Position numbers and translations under genes: made by a program. Shown piece after piece: positions 1 through 7,620 of a stretch of DNA of 13,776 nt. Positions within the stretch are counted from its first letter, which is position 1. Each line of letters begins with the position of its first letter. Source of the DNA: Pseudomonadota bacterium (GTDB lineage: Bacteria; Pseudomonadota; Gammaproteobacteria; Pseudomonadales; Pseudohongiellaceae); contig JADFOC010000018.1 of the NCBI GenBank assembly GCA_022563075.1, positions 1 through 13,776 on the forward strand, written 5' to 3'. Under the pieces are notes generated by a model that was given only the letters and a program-made list of their open reading frames with translations, did no database searches and was not told where the DNA came from.

Positions 1-3000
1 TCATTGTTTAAATCAAAAGCAGGGAATTCGAGTGCACTACCATCGCGGAAATCGAGCTGCATCAAAAAGCTCATACCGCCGAATTCACATTCCACCGTAG
101 ACGGCACCAGCGTAGTAAAGATGATACGACCATTTCTGACGATGGAACTACTGATCTGACGCTCACCGAAGTTATCGCTGTTGGCAACGTTTTCAATATT
201 GTCGGGCATCAGGTCAAGGTACCATCCCATGTGCATGCCCCAGTCGATCGTGAAGTCGGTCACATCTCTTAGGGTGAAGGTCTCGTCATCGATCTCATCG
301 GCATCGGTGTCGAATGCTTGCTCGAATTGATTGCTAATGGATTGCTGCAACAAATCGGATCTGGAAAATGCGGCTAGCGTTCCCTCGTTCTTATCCCAAA
401 TTCCATAGAACGATTGAGTTGTTTGTGATATCGAATCATTATCACTGGTCTCCAGGTACTTACCAGTACCAAAGAAAATCATGAATCCGCCCAGGTTATC
501 CGGATGGAACGATGCCTGGGGCTGAGAGGTAATTTCCTGGCCAGTCTCGGCCGTGAACAAGGGGTCAGGTGTTCCACCCGTATCATAGGCAACATCCCAA
601 TTAGACGGGTTGCCATCGGTTACATCGAATTTCCAGAGATTGCCTAATAGATCACCGGCATAGATATAGTCGACCACAAAATCTGCGTCCTGATCGATCA
701 ACAGTGGGGTAGCTAATCCGTTGGGCGTGGCCGCTGAACCCGCCTCGGTGTCGATTTTCTTCAACAGCGCGCCGGTTTCGACATCGACGATATAGAGCAC
801 GGCGTGTCCGCTGGTGCTGGCGGTGCCATCCGCTGCGGTATTGTTGTAACCATTGCCGAAGATAGCGGCCCAGGTGCCATCCGCCATCTTCGCCAGTTGT
901 GGACGCCCGTAGGTGTATCCTAGATCCGCATCATCGCCATCATCGAATTCCCACAACACGATACTGTCGGCATTGGCCTCGTCAAAGATGGACGGATCGG
1001 TCACGTCCAGTGCATAGATTGCTTGACCGCCGCCGCCCAAGCCACCCACCAGAACGGTACGCCAGAGACCATTGGTGGCACTGGAGGGATCGATCATGTC
1101 ATCCAGGAAGACATCGATAATGTTGGGCGAAGCATCGACAAAGTAGCGATGAATATAATCTTCGCTCGGCAATTCATCCAGGTTTTGATACACCGCACTG
1201 GGTATGAAGGCGATTACTTCATCACCGGTGGTTTCATCGAAACCATGCAACATGCCATCGTTGGCACCCGCGTAAACGACACCGTCTCTGCTCGCATTAT
1301 CGGTAATGAAATCGTCATAGGACTTCACTTCCAGTAAATCGGGATAACTAGCGATTGGGGCTTGCACAAATATTGGATCGGAGTTGACGATATCTCCCAG
1401 CACGCTGTTACGCAGACGGAATTGCTGGCCAAGCTCACCTTCATTGGCTTGATCTCCGCGCAGGTAATTGACGATATCTTCACCGTAGGTCTGGTTGTCG
1501 TCTATCTCGTCTACGTCCATGGTGGACACAGAGTAAGGCGCATTGGTGAGCAGATGACCTATCTGCACCGAATTCATTTCGCTGCTGCTGCTGGGCGAGT
1601 TGTAATCGCTGGGAAACCGGAAGGGTATCGCCTTACCCTCTACCGGGCCGCCAATTGGATCATCGATGTCTGGATTCCAGGTGATGATCTCCCGCACGGT
1701 GTCGTAATTCTGGGCGTCTACTCTTTCCCCTGCATCCCAATCCTCGTCGGGATCGATGCTGCCGTCCAGATTGATAGTGAATGCCAGCAACTGTCCCTTC
1801 CAGTCGGAACTGTCGAAGCGGGCCTGGAACAACTTACTACCGGCATTCAGCGAACCGGTGTTGGTGGCCACCGAAGCCGATGAACCCACCCGGTCGGCAA
1901 TCTCCAACAAGGCATCGGAGATCGCGTTGGCTACGCCGGAGGTGGTTTGGGCGGAAACAAAATAACCCTTGCTGTTAAACGCGGCGTGCCAGAGATCATC
2001 GATTTTCTCGGCATCGGTGTTTACCGCCCCACTGGACCAGGCACCATCCTCTTCCAGTGTCGGGTTGGGATAGTTATCGTCATCGGTATCCACCAGGTTA
2101 CCTTCCACACCGAAGGCCACGGTAAAACTCACCATGTGCTGTGCTTCATTCGGATCCAGCGCAGTGGTGGGCACATCGTCTGGCAGCGAACTCAAATCTG
2201 TGTTGTAAAAATAGTGCGCCACGTCGGCCAAGGTATCGGTGGCGCCGTCACCGTCTTCATTGCCAATGGCCGCGGTAATCGGCGCACTGCCGCTCCAATA
2301 GCCATCGGTGAACAACACGGCGTAATTCTGTTGGCAGGCAGAGATAATAGGATCGACATAGGTCCCGCTATAGTAGTCTGAATAATACAGCCCGACCATC
2401 TCCAGCCCACGACGCAGCGGCGTACCTCTGGGCAGCCAGTCAAATTCGAACATTTCGGTTATCAAATCGGCGTTGTGGCTTTCATAATCATCCACCGCTG
2501 CCAAGGGCACCTGTACGAATAGCGTTCCGGATTCATTAAGCAGGCTCAGGCCGAACCTAAAACTGTTATTGCTGCTGATAACGTTGGCGATGGCGGCCTT
2601 GGCCACGAAGGAACGACGGCGGTGATACTGGTACCAGTTGGCCACGTTCTGTTGTGCCTGCGTCACGGTTCGCCCGTAGGGATCTTCGCCGGCACCACTG
2701 ATACTAGTGTTATTTGTGGAGCTACCATAACAGTCCTTGTATTGCGGCGAGTCGTTGGCATCGCTGAGGTTACAATCTCTGGCGAGTGCAATTATCGAAG
2801 CCGCGGTTCCAGTGGTTAAATCCACCACGTCGATTGCCGTGGAATTCACGGTATAAGTGATGTGCGAATCCCACAGATCCACTAACTCGTTAGCGCCATC
2901 GGTCACATTGCTGGTGCCAGTGGGTTCTGCGCCGGTGAACCCCTTATCATCGGTAGAGACTTCGTAGATGAAACCCGTCAAGTCCCGTATCAGCAAATAA

Positions 3001-3533
3001 CCGGCCGAGCCAGCCTCGGGGTTACTGCGTGCGGCGGTGAAGCTGGCATCGGAATAACTTTCCCAAGGCTGATAGGTGGCAGACGGGTCGTAGTACATGA
3101 TGTTCAGTGCCGCATCCCGAACTCGCCAGTCCCGCACCATGGTTTGAGGCTCTTCTTCCAACCTGGCCAGACTGCAAAAGTTGTAGAGATTGTCGGTATT
3201 GATGGCGTTGGAATAGACATAGGCATGGGCCCGCCTACCGGTACAGCTGCCGCTGTCAGCATTGCCTTCAAACAGGCCGGAGGTAATCGCCGTCCCGTCA
3301 CCGCCGGAGCTCCAATAGCCATCATAATATACATAGCTATGGGTCAGTATTTCCCAATCCATGGAACCGGAATCATCCAGCATGAAGAAAATATTCGGGT
3401 CGATCTGAGTGCCGAGGAATAGCGGACTGGAAGCCAGGTTCAGCTCGGCCGCCTGGGTGCTGGTTGCTAGCGCCAGCAGATACACCGATGCCAACCAGGA
3501 AAGGAAAAATCGAATTTGCTGTCTTAAACTCAT
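1..3533 (-). CDS. pilY1: Type IV pilus tip adhesin/biogenesis factor PilY1 (3' end beyond window)
   Basis: Large secreted protein that sits with the minor pilins at the tip of type IV pili and promotes pilus extension and adhesion. The frame is open from ATG 3533 to the left edge (about 1177 codons, stop not seen); it is continuous where I translated it. Residues 1-28 form a signal peptide with likely cleavage after STQA. A von Willebrand A-like domain begins near residue 45 with the MIDAS motif DDSGS at 53-57 inside FFMLDDSGSMDW. The C-terminal half carries the PilY1 beta-propeller signatures: VNYLRGD around 688-694, LRNSVLGDIVNSDPIFV just after, and an EF-hand-like calcium loop with Asp at 947, 949, 951 and 955, followed by YIYAGDLLGNLWKFDV. 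It is the last visible gene of the minor pilin operon, 37 nt after pilX. In relatives a pilE gene follows, here outside the window. Family assignment is secure; adhesion target is unknown. Confidence 0.96.
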   Translation of the reverse strand, partial: MSLRQQIRFFLSWLASVYLLALATSTQAAELNLASSPLFLGTQIDPNIFFMLDDSGSMDWEILTHSYVYYDGYWSSGGDGTAITSGLFEGNADSGSCTGRRAHAYVYSNAINTDNLYNFCSLARLEEEPQTMVRDWRVRDAALNIMYYDPSATYQPWESYSDASFTAARSNPEAGSAGYLLIRDLTGFIYEVSTDDKGFTGAEPTGTSNVTDGANELVDLWDSHITYTVNSTAIDVVDLTTGTAASIIALARDCNLSDANDSPQYKDCYGSSTNNTSISGAGEDPYGRTVTQAQQNVANWYQYHRRRSFVAKAAIANVISSNNSFRFGLSLLNESGTLFVQVPLAAVDDYESHNADLITEMFEFDWLPRGTPLRRGLEMVGLYYSDYYSGTYVDPIISACQQNYAVLFTDGYWSGSAPITAAIGNEDGDGATDTLADVAHYFYNTDLSSLPDDVPTTALDPNEAQHMVSFTVAFGVEGNLVDTDDDNYPNPTLEEDGAWSSGAVNTDAEKIDDLWHAAFNSKGYFVSAQTTSGVANAISDALLEIADRVGSSASVATNTGSLNAGSKLFQARFDSSDWKGQLLAFTINLDGSIDPDEDWDAGERVDAQNYDTVREIITWNPDIDDPIGGPVEGKAIPFRFPSDYNSPSSSSEMNSVQIGHLLTNAPYSVSTMDVDEIDDNQTYGEDIVNYLRGDQANEGELGQQFRLRNSVLGDIVNSDPIFVQAPIASYPDLLEVKSYDDFITDNASRDGVVYAGANDGMLHGFDETTGDEVIAFIPSAVYQNLDELPSEDYIHRYFVDASPNIIDVFLDDMIDPSSATNGLWRTVLVGGLGGGGQAIYALDVTDPSIFDEANADSIVLWEFDDGDDADLGYTYGRPQLAKMADGTWAAIFGNGYNNTAADGTASTSGHAVLYIVDVETGALLKKIDTEAGSAATPNGLATPLLIDQDADFVVDYIYAGDLLGNLWKFDVTDGNPSNWDVAYDTGGTPDPLFTAETGQEITSQPQASFHPDNLGGFMIFFGTGKYLETSDNDSISQTTQSFYGIWDKNEGTLAAFSRSDLLQQSISNQFEQAFDTDADEIDDETFTLRDVTDFTIDWGMHMGWYLDLMPDNIENVANSDNFGERQISSSIVRNGRIIFTTLVPSTVECEFGGMSFLMQLDFRDGSALEFPAFDLNN

Positions 3534-3570
3534 GCTCGCCTCCAGGGCGATTAAGGCTCGGATAACCTGG

Positions 3571-4140
3571 TTAATATGCTCGTATGAAGGTGGATTGCAG
3601 TCTCACTTGCGTGGTGCTATTCACCCCCACTGCCCGGGAGGTGATGCGGTGAAATACTCTGGGCACGGTGGATTCACCCCCACCGATGGCGATAGATTGT
3701 CCGGTATTCACGGTACGGTACTCCTCGATTACATACACCGGTTGGGTGCTTACATCGGCCACCCCGGTGAGTGCGGTACCGTTAGTGCCCCACCAGCTGG
3801 CGTCGATGTTGGCATCATCCCACCAATAATCATGATCGGTGTCGTCGGGATCCATTGCATTCTCTGCCCACACACTGGTGCTGCCATCGTCGCTGGTTAT
3901 GGGCTGCGTGGTTTGGACTACCAGCCAGGCTTCCGCATTTTTTAAGGCCGACTCGGCCGCCTGAAAAGCCAGGGTGTAATCTCGCATATTGCCAGACATG
4001 CGCTCCTCGAGAATCGTAGATTCCATGCCGGATACCCCCATCAGGGTCAGGATAGCCAGGAACACCAGGCAAAAAATCAGTATGGCACCCTGCTGTTTGC
4101 CATGCCTTGCTAGATGGGGGCTTGATCGCATCTTATTCAT
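3571..4140 (-). CDS. pilX: Minor pilin PilX
   Basis: A 189-residue prepilin-like protein of the PilX family, a minor pilin of the type IV pilus tip complex. A basic 18-residue leader ends in KQQG, followed by the hydrophobic stretch AILIFCLVFLAILTLMGV. Residues about 38-72 show the PilX N-terminal signature: a TILEERMSGN segment, then AFQAAESALKNAEAWL. The mature protein would begin AILIF, so the glutamate normally found at position +5 of pilins is absent. The related GspK pseudopilin also lacks it and caps the tip, so a tip position is inferred. The C-terminal part is variable. It lies 69 nt after pilW and 37 nt before pilY1 in the same direction. The first ATG is used; Met4 is a possible alternative, and neither has a strong ribosome-binding site. 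Confidence 0.92.
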   Translation of the reverse strand: MNKMRSSPHLARHGKQQGAILIFCLVFLAILTLMGVSGMESTILEERMSGNMRDYTLAFQAAESALKNAEAWLVVQTTQPITSDDGSTSVWAENAMDPDDTDHDYWWDDANIDASWWGTNGTALTGVADVSTQPVYVIEEYRTVNTGQSIAIGGGESTVPRVFHRITSRAVGVNSTTQVRLQSTFIRAY

Positions 4141-4209
4141 GTTAGCTCAATGTACCTTAAATTCTGCTTACTTCCGTGATCTATCTCTAAACTTCAGCGC
4201 GCCAAGCCT

Positions 4210-5376
4210 CTAAACACCCAGGGCTCGGTTGCGCAGGCTGATGGTGCTGGTGAATACTCGCCGCACCCGATTATCGGCCGGTAGCGCGCCGTTGCCACCG
4301 CCACCATCGTAAGTCACACCATCGAATGCATAGGCCTGGGGAAACGGCACGGTGCCATCCTCTATCGACTGCATCAGCAGGCTGATACGCACGCTGATGA
4401 CATCGGCCCAACTGGTTACCAGGTCAGCCGTCAGGTAGGTATCGACGGTGCTGTTCACGTCCTGGTCCAGATTTACGCCATACAGGATCTGCATGGATTC
4501 TACCCCTTCGATCAGTTCTTCGGCGGTGCCTGCGGTACCGGTGGCGCTCAGTTGGCGACGGAACAGGGCGGGGGGATTGGTGGCGGTGCCGCCGCGCTTC
4601 CCCACGTAATACAGCGTGCCCTGCAGTTTGATGACCTCGGCCCAAACTTGGCTGGCATCATCGGTTTCGGAACTGATGGTGGAACTGGCCACATTGCCGG
4701 GAGTACAGGTGGTGGAGAGCGTGATAGTGCTATTGCTCGCAGGACTGTTGTCGGTTACCAGGCATGCCTGCACCAGGTCTACCTGTTCACAATCACTGAT
4801 CAGCAAAAAATCATTGACTGCAATGCCCATTGCGGTTTCAACCACGATGCTGGGCGTCACACCCTGGGTGATGGTAGTGACTATCCCCGCGTTGCCGTCG
4901 GCGCCCCAAATGCGCAGAATGTCGGAATTGGGCACCGCGGTGATTGTGGGTAAGACAAAAGTACCATCGCCGGAAGTCCATTCGCCGGAGCCAGAGGCGA
5001 CCTCGGCGACGTTGTTGGCACTGGCATTGATAGTCCCCGGTGAGGTACCCCCGGCTTCCCAGCCCTGGATACCGAATTCTGGTTGAAATGAAGCATTTGG
5101 GCTATCCAGTATGTTGTTTACCGAAGTGCCCTGTATCGATCCGATACAACCCAGATACCCCGCCATACGAATCTCTTGCGACAGGAAATTCAGGCCAAAA
5201 CGGCCATTTTCCTGCATCCGCAGGCGCGCCTCTTGACTGCGCTCGGTGGTACTGCTGCTCACGTACATCTGCGTAACACCGGCCGCCAGGGTCAAACCCA
5301 ATACCATGGAGATCAATAGCTCCACCAGGCTTAGCCCGGCTGCATGGGTAAATTTCATCGATGTTTGAATTGGCAT
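4210..5376 (-). CDS. pilW: Minor pilin PilW
   Basis: A 388-residue prepilin of the PilW family, one of the minor pilins that form the priming and tip complex of type IV pili with FimU, PilV and PilX. The leader is 14 residues ending in HAAG, and the mature end is LSLVELLISMVLGLTLAAGV, with the conserved Glu at +5 needed for assembly. The segment RLRMQENGRFGLNFLSQEIR, then MAGYLGC, is typical of PilW just after the N-terminal helix. The C-terminus RRVFTSTISLRNRALGV is also typical of the family. It starts 25 nt after the pilV stop and ends 69 nt before pilX, so co-transcription is likely. The start at 5376 has only a weak ribosome-binding site; Met7 at 5358 is the alternative and would leave an 8-residue leader. 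Confidence 0.93.
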   Translation of the reverse strand: MPIQTSMKFTHAAGLSLVELLISMVLGLTLAAGVTQMYVSSSTTERSQEARLRMQENGRFGLNFLSQEIRMAGYLGCIGSIQGTSVNNILDSPNASFQPEFGIQGWEAGGTSPGTINASANNVAEVASGSGEWTSGDGTFVLPTITAVPNSDILRIWGADGNAGIVTTITQGVTPSIVVETAMGIAVNDFLLISDCEQVDLVQACLVTDNSPASNSTITLSTTCTPGNVASSTISSETDDASQVWAEVIKLQGTLYYVGKRGGTATNPPALFRRQLSATGTAGTAEELIEGVESMQILYGVNLDQDVNSTVDTYLTADLVTSWADVISVRISLLMQSIEDGTVPFPQAYAFDGVTYDGGGGNGALPADNRVRRVFTSTISLRNRALGV

Positions 5377-5401
5377 TTCCAGGTTACCATCGAGTTAATC
5401 T

Positions 5402-5920
5402 TTACTGCGGTTGGAACGTCGTTAAATAAAGCTCACTGGCGGTGCCATCCCGGTTGTCATCCCACCAGATCTTGATGGCATAGATACTACCGGCACCATC
5501 ACAAAGATTGGCGGCTGCAGTGCCATCGCTTGGGGTTGAATCGAGACATACCACCGAGGCACCACTCGGTAGAGCGGTGACCAACGTCGCGCTCCAGTCG
5601 TTGATGTCCTGCGCCGCCATTTGCGCGTTGCTGCAACCAGCGGTAGTAAAGCAGCTGGCGGTGGCGGCGCCGGTCACATCGTTATAGCTTCCGGCACCAA
5701 CGCCGGTGAGATTAGCGCGCATGCGTTCGACAATATCCATGGTTAGCGTGGTCGCCTGGGTACGGTAGTAGGCGCTCTGATTACCACGCAGACTGACGCC
5801 CTGTACACCAGCCATTCCCAGCATGCCGAAGGACAATACCAGTAGCGCTACCAGTACTTCCATCAAGTTAGTGCCAGTTTGTTGGCTGAGTTTAGGCCCT
5901 CTGTAGATGGACGTGGTCAT
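5402..5920 (-). CDS. pilV: Minor pilin PilV
   Basis: A 172-residue prepilin matching the PilV family of type IV pilus minor pilins. I place the start at ATG 5920, not at the longer open-frame start 5974, because it overlaps the fimU stop codon as ATGA and has a GGAAGGGG ribosome-binding site 7 nt upstream, in the end of fimU. This suggests translational coupling. The leader is 16 residues ending QQTG, followed by TNLMEVLVALLVLSFGMLG, with Glu at +5. The mature protein begins with Thr where Phe is most common. The stretch GVQGVSLRGNQSAYYRTQA, then the MDIVERMRAN element, is typical of PilV. It is followed 25 nt later by pilW. Confidence 0.93.
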   Translation of the reverse strand: MTTSIYRGPKLSQQTGTNLMEVLVALLVLSFGMLGMAGVQGVSLRGNQSAYYRTQATTLTMDIVERMRANLTGVGAGSYNDVTGAATASCFTTAGCSNAQMAAQDINDWSATLVTALPSGASVVCLDSTPSDGTAAANLCDGAGSIYAIKIWWDDNRDGTASELYLTTFQPQ

Positions 5921-6471
5921 GGACAAACCCCTTCCACCCGACGGCCCCGACCGGAGAGTGAAATCACAATACACCGGGCATTGTCTGTATTACCACTGGT
6001 TGGTATCAGCTCAAACTTCTGAGTGCCGCCGGTTGCACTGAACCCCATGCTATCGTATTCAAACAGATCCACGGTGAAAGTCAGCGTGGAATTTGCTTCC
6101 AGCGACCTAAATACTCGAATTATGATGTCACCTGCATCGATAGAACCCGCATCGCCGTCGGCATCGCCATTGGCGTCAACAAATACGATCCAGCCATCTT
6201 GCCACTCGCGCGCATCGCAATCCTCGTTACCATCGTCGTTGATGGAACAAATAGCGACATTAGTCCCGCGTTTAATTGCCTCGCTTCTGGCCAGGTTCAA
6301 GGTAGTCATTAACAGCTTGATCTGAGAGTTGGTGACTGAACTCTCGATTGTGTCCTGAAAGCTGGGCAGCGCTATGGCCAACAAGATGCTCATTATCGAC
6401 AGCACCACGAGCAGCTCGATCAGAGTGAAGCCTCTGATTTTATTAGGTTTTATTGCATTACACTGACTCAT
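5917..6471 (-). CDS. fimU: GspH/FimT-family minor pilin, FimU-like
   Basis: A 184-residue prepilin of the GspH/FimT/FimU family and first gene of the minor pilin operon. The start is ATG 6471, preceded by GGAAAGAG 5 nt upstream; an open frame reaches 6585, but a 52-residue leader before the cleavage site would be abnormal. The chosen start gives a 14-residue basic leader ending KIRG, followed by FTLIELLVVLSIMSILLAIA with Glu at +5. The mid-protein element WQDGWIVFVDANGD is the family hallmark, followed by an Asp-rich loop. The C-terminus GRGRRVEGVCP is also typical, and Cys residues could form a disulfide. The stop overlaps the pilV start by ATGA. By position it corresponds to FimU of Pseudomonas; the name FimT could equally be used. 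Confidence 0.9.
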   Translation of the reverse strand: MSQCNAIKPNKIRGFTLIELLVVLSIMSILLAIALPSFQDTIESSVTNSQIKLLMTTLNLARSEAIKRGTNVAICSINDDGNEDCDAREWQDGWIVFVDANGDADGDAGSIDAGDIIIRVFRSLEANSTLTFTVDLFEYDSMGFSATGGTQKFELIPTSGNTDNARCIVISLSGRGRRVEGVCP

Positions 6472-6861
6472 TACAAGCTCTTTCCAGCGACTCGAATACT
6501 CGTGACAAAAATCAATACTCGCGATCAAAGTGCGGCAGATTCTTTTCCCCTGCCTACTGTGTCGGTTCCAATCGGCGTAATTCAATAGCGACTAATAAAA
6601 CCAGCCCCACTAACCATACCGCTTCGCTCTCACAGGACTGTGATTCGGCTAAAAGATTGAGTAATTTTTGCGACTTAATTGATTAGAATGTGACCCATAT
6701 CACACTGCTGCAAGCCAATTGCTCTGCCCCGCCAATGCCTTCTCAGGAACCGCTATAAGTACCGGATTTATTAGAAGAATCTGTGACCCATCAATTCTGC
6801 TAAGCTGCTGCCGATACGCCCTTCTGTAGCCCCGCCATGATTTTGCATGCGAGGAATTCCT
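6472..6861. other. Divergent intergenic region between fimU and the TauE-family gene
   Basis: About 390 bp without a credible gene. It must hold the promoters for the minor pilin operon (leftward) and the transporter gene (rightward). Visible elements are a perfect CRP-type palindrome at 6689-6704, a second copy of its left ten bases (TGTGACCCAT) at 6782-6791 without the right half, a TATAAG hexamer at 6754-6759 that could be a rightward -10 element, and two direct copies of AATACTCG at 6495-6502 and 6514-6521. I find no convincing -35/-10 pair for the leftward operon and no clear sigma-54 element. Confidence 0.6.
6689..6704. promoter_or_regulatory. CRP/Vfr-type binding site
   Basis: The 16 bases are TGTGA-CCCATA-TCACA, a perfect match to the two half-sites of the cAMP receptor protein consensus with the correct 6-bp spacer, and AA flanks the left half as in strong sites. 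It is centred at 6696.5, about 225 bp before the fimU start and 165 bp before the transporter start. If the TATAAG at 6754-6759 is the rightward -10, the site is centred near -70, a plausible class I activator position. In Pseudomonas the CRP homologue Vfr influences type IV pilus genes, so either direction is possible. Binding is inferred from sequence only. Confidence 0.6.
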
Positions 6862-7620
6862 GTGGAATTAAATCTCACCGCCATCTTACTCCTTTGCCTG
6901 ACAGGTTTCCTGGCTGGAGGCATCAATACGGTGGCCGGCGGTGGCTCCAACTTGACCCTGCCGGTGTTGATGATGCTGGGATTGCCCGCCGATGTGGCCA
7001 ACGGCACCAATCGGGTCGCCATCATGCTGGAGGGGGTGGTGGGTGTGGCCGGGTACGACCAGCATGGCGCATTAGATCGCCCGGCAATAATTCCGATCCT
7101 GATCCCAACCGTCATCGGCGGGTTGCTTGGTGCGCTTACCGCCGCATTGATGCCAAATCTCTATCTCAAACCACTATTGCTCGGCACCATACTCACCATG
7201 GCCCTGCTTATCCTGCTTAGACCCGACTTAATCGCTCCGCCGCAAGGCGCTGCCACACTCTCTCCCAAAGAAAACCGAGGTGCCTGGTGGGGCCTGTTCG
7301 GTGCCGGCGTTTACGGTGGTTTCGTGCAAGCCGGTGTCGGATTTATTCTGTTAGCGGCACTGGCCGGTGGGCTGCGCTATGATTTGTTACGGGCCAACGC
7401 CTTAAAAATGACCTGTGCGCTGGCGTTTACCAGTGTCGCCATGCTGGTGTTTATTGCCTTTGGTCAGATCTGGTGGATTCCTGGCTTGATCCTGGCGGTA
7501 GGGACTATGACTGGCGCTCACCTCGCCGTAAAAGTTGCGGTGCGCGCTACGCCAGACAACATCAAGTGGTTTCTGTTTTTGATGACTCTGCTTGCGGTGT
7601 TTGGGGGCATTGTGTTTTAG
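6862..7620 (+). CDS. TauE/SafE (TSUP) family sulfite/organosulfur exporter-like permease
   Basis: A 252-residue integral membrane protein of the TauE/SafE family, whose members move sulfite, sulfoacetate, thiosulfate or other small anions; the substrate here cannot be told. I choose GTG 6862 because GAGGA lies 6 nt upstream; the in-frame ATG at 6847 has no ribosome-binding site. The family's two-half architecture is visible: an N-terminal half with GGINTVAGGGSNLTLPVLM at about 19-37 and ANGTNRVA at about 46-53, and a second half with GLFGAGVYGGFVQAGVGFIL. About seven to eight hydrophobic segments are present. The length is normal for the family. The stop codon overlaps the convergent phoQ stop by 4 nt. 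It stands alone on its strand. Confidence 0.88.
   Translation: MELNLTAILLLCLTGFLAGGINTVAGGGSNLTLPVLMMLGLPADVANGTNRVAIMLEGVVGVAGYDQHGALDRPAIIPILIPTVIGGLLGALTAALMPNLYLKPLLLGTILTMALLILLRPDLIAPPQGAATLSPKENRGAWWGLFGAGVYGGFVQAGVGFILLAALAGGLRYDLLRANALKMTCALAFTSVAMLVFIAFGQIWWIPGLILAVGTMTGAHLAVKVAVRATPDNIKWFLFLMTLLAVFGGIVF

Noticed and set aside
1362..1883. Plus-strand open frame of 173 codons
   Set aside because: Lies wholly antisense to pilY1, whose frame has strong family motifs; the plus-strand product shows no recognisable domain and no ribosome-binding site.
3409..3945. Plus-strand open frame of 178 codons
   Set aside because: Antisense to the start of pilY1 and to pilX; composition mirrors the opposite strand and no family features are seen.
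4616..5086. Plus-strand open frames of 133-156 codons opposite pilW
   Set aside because: Shadows of pilW, whose prepilin leader and C-terminal signature are clear.
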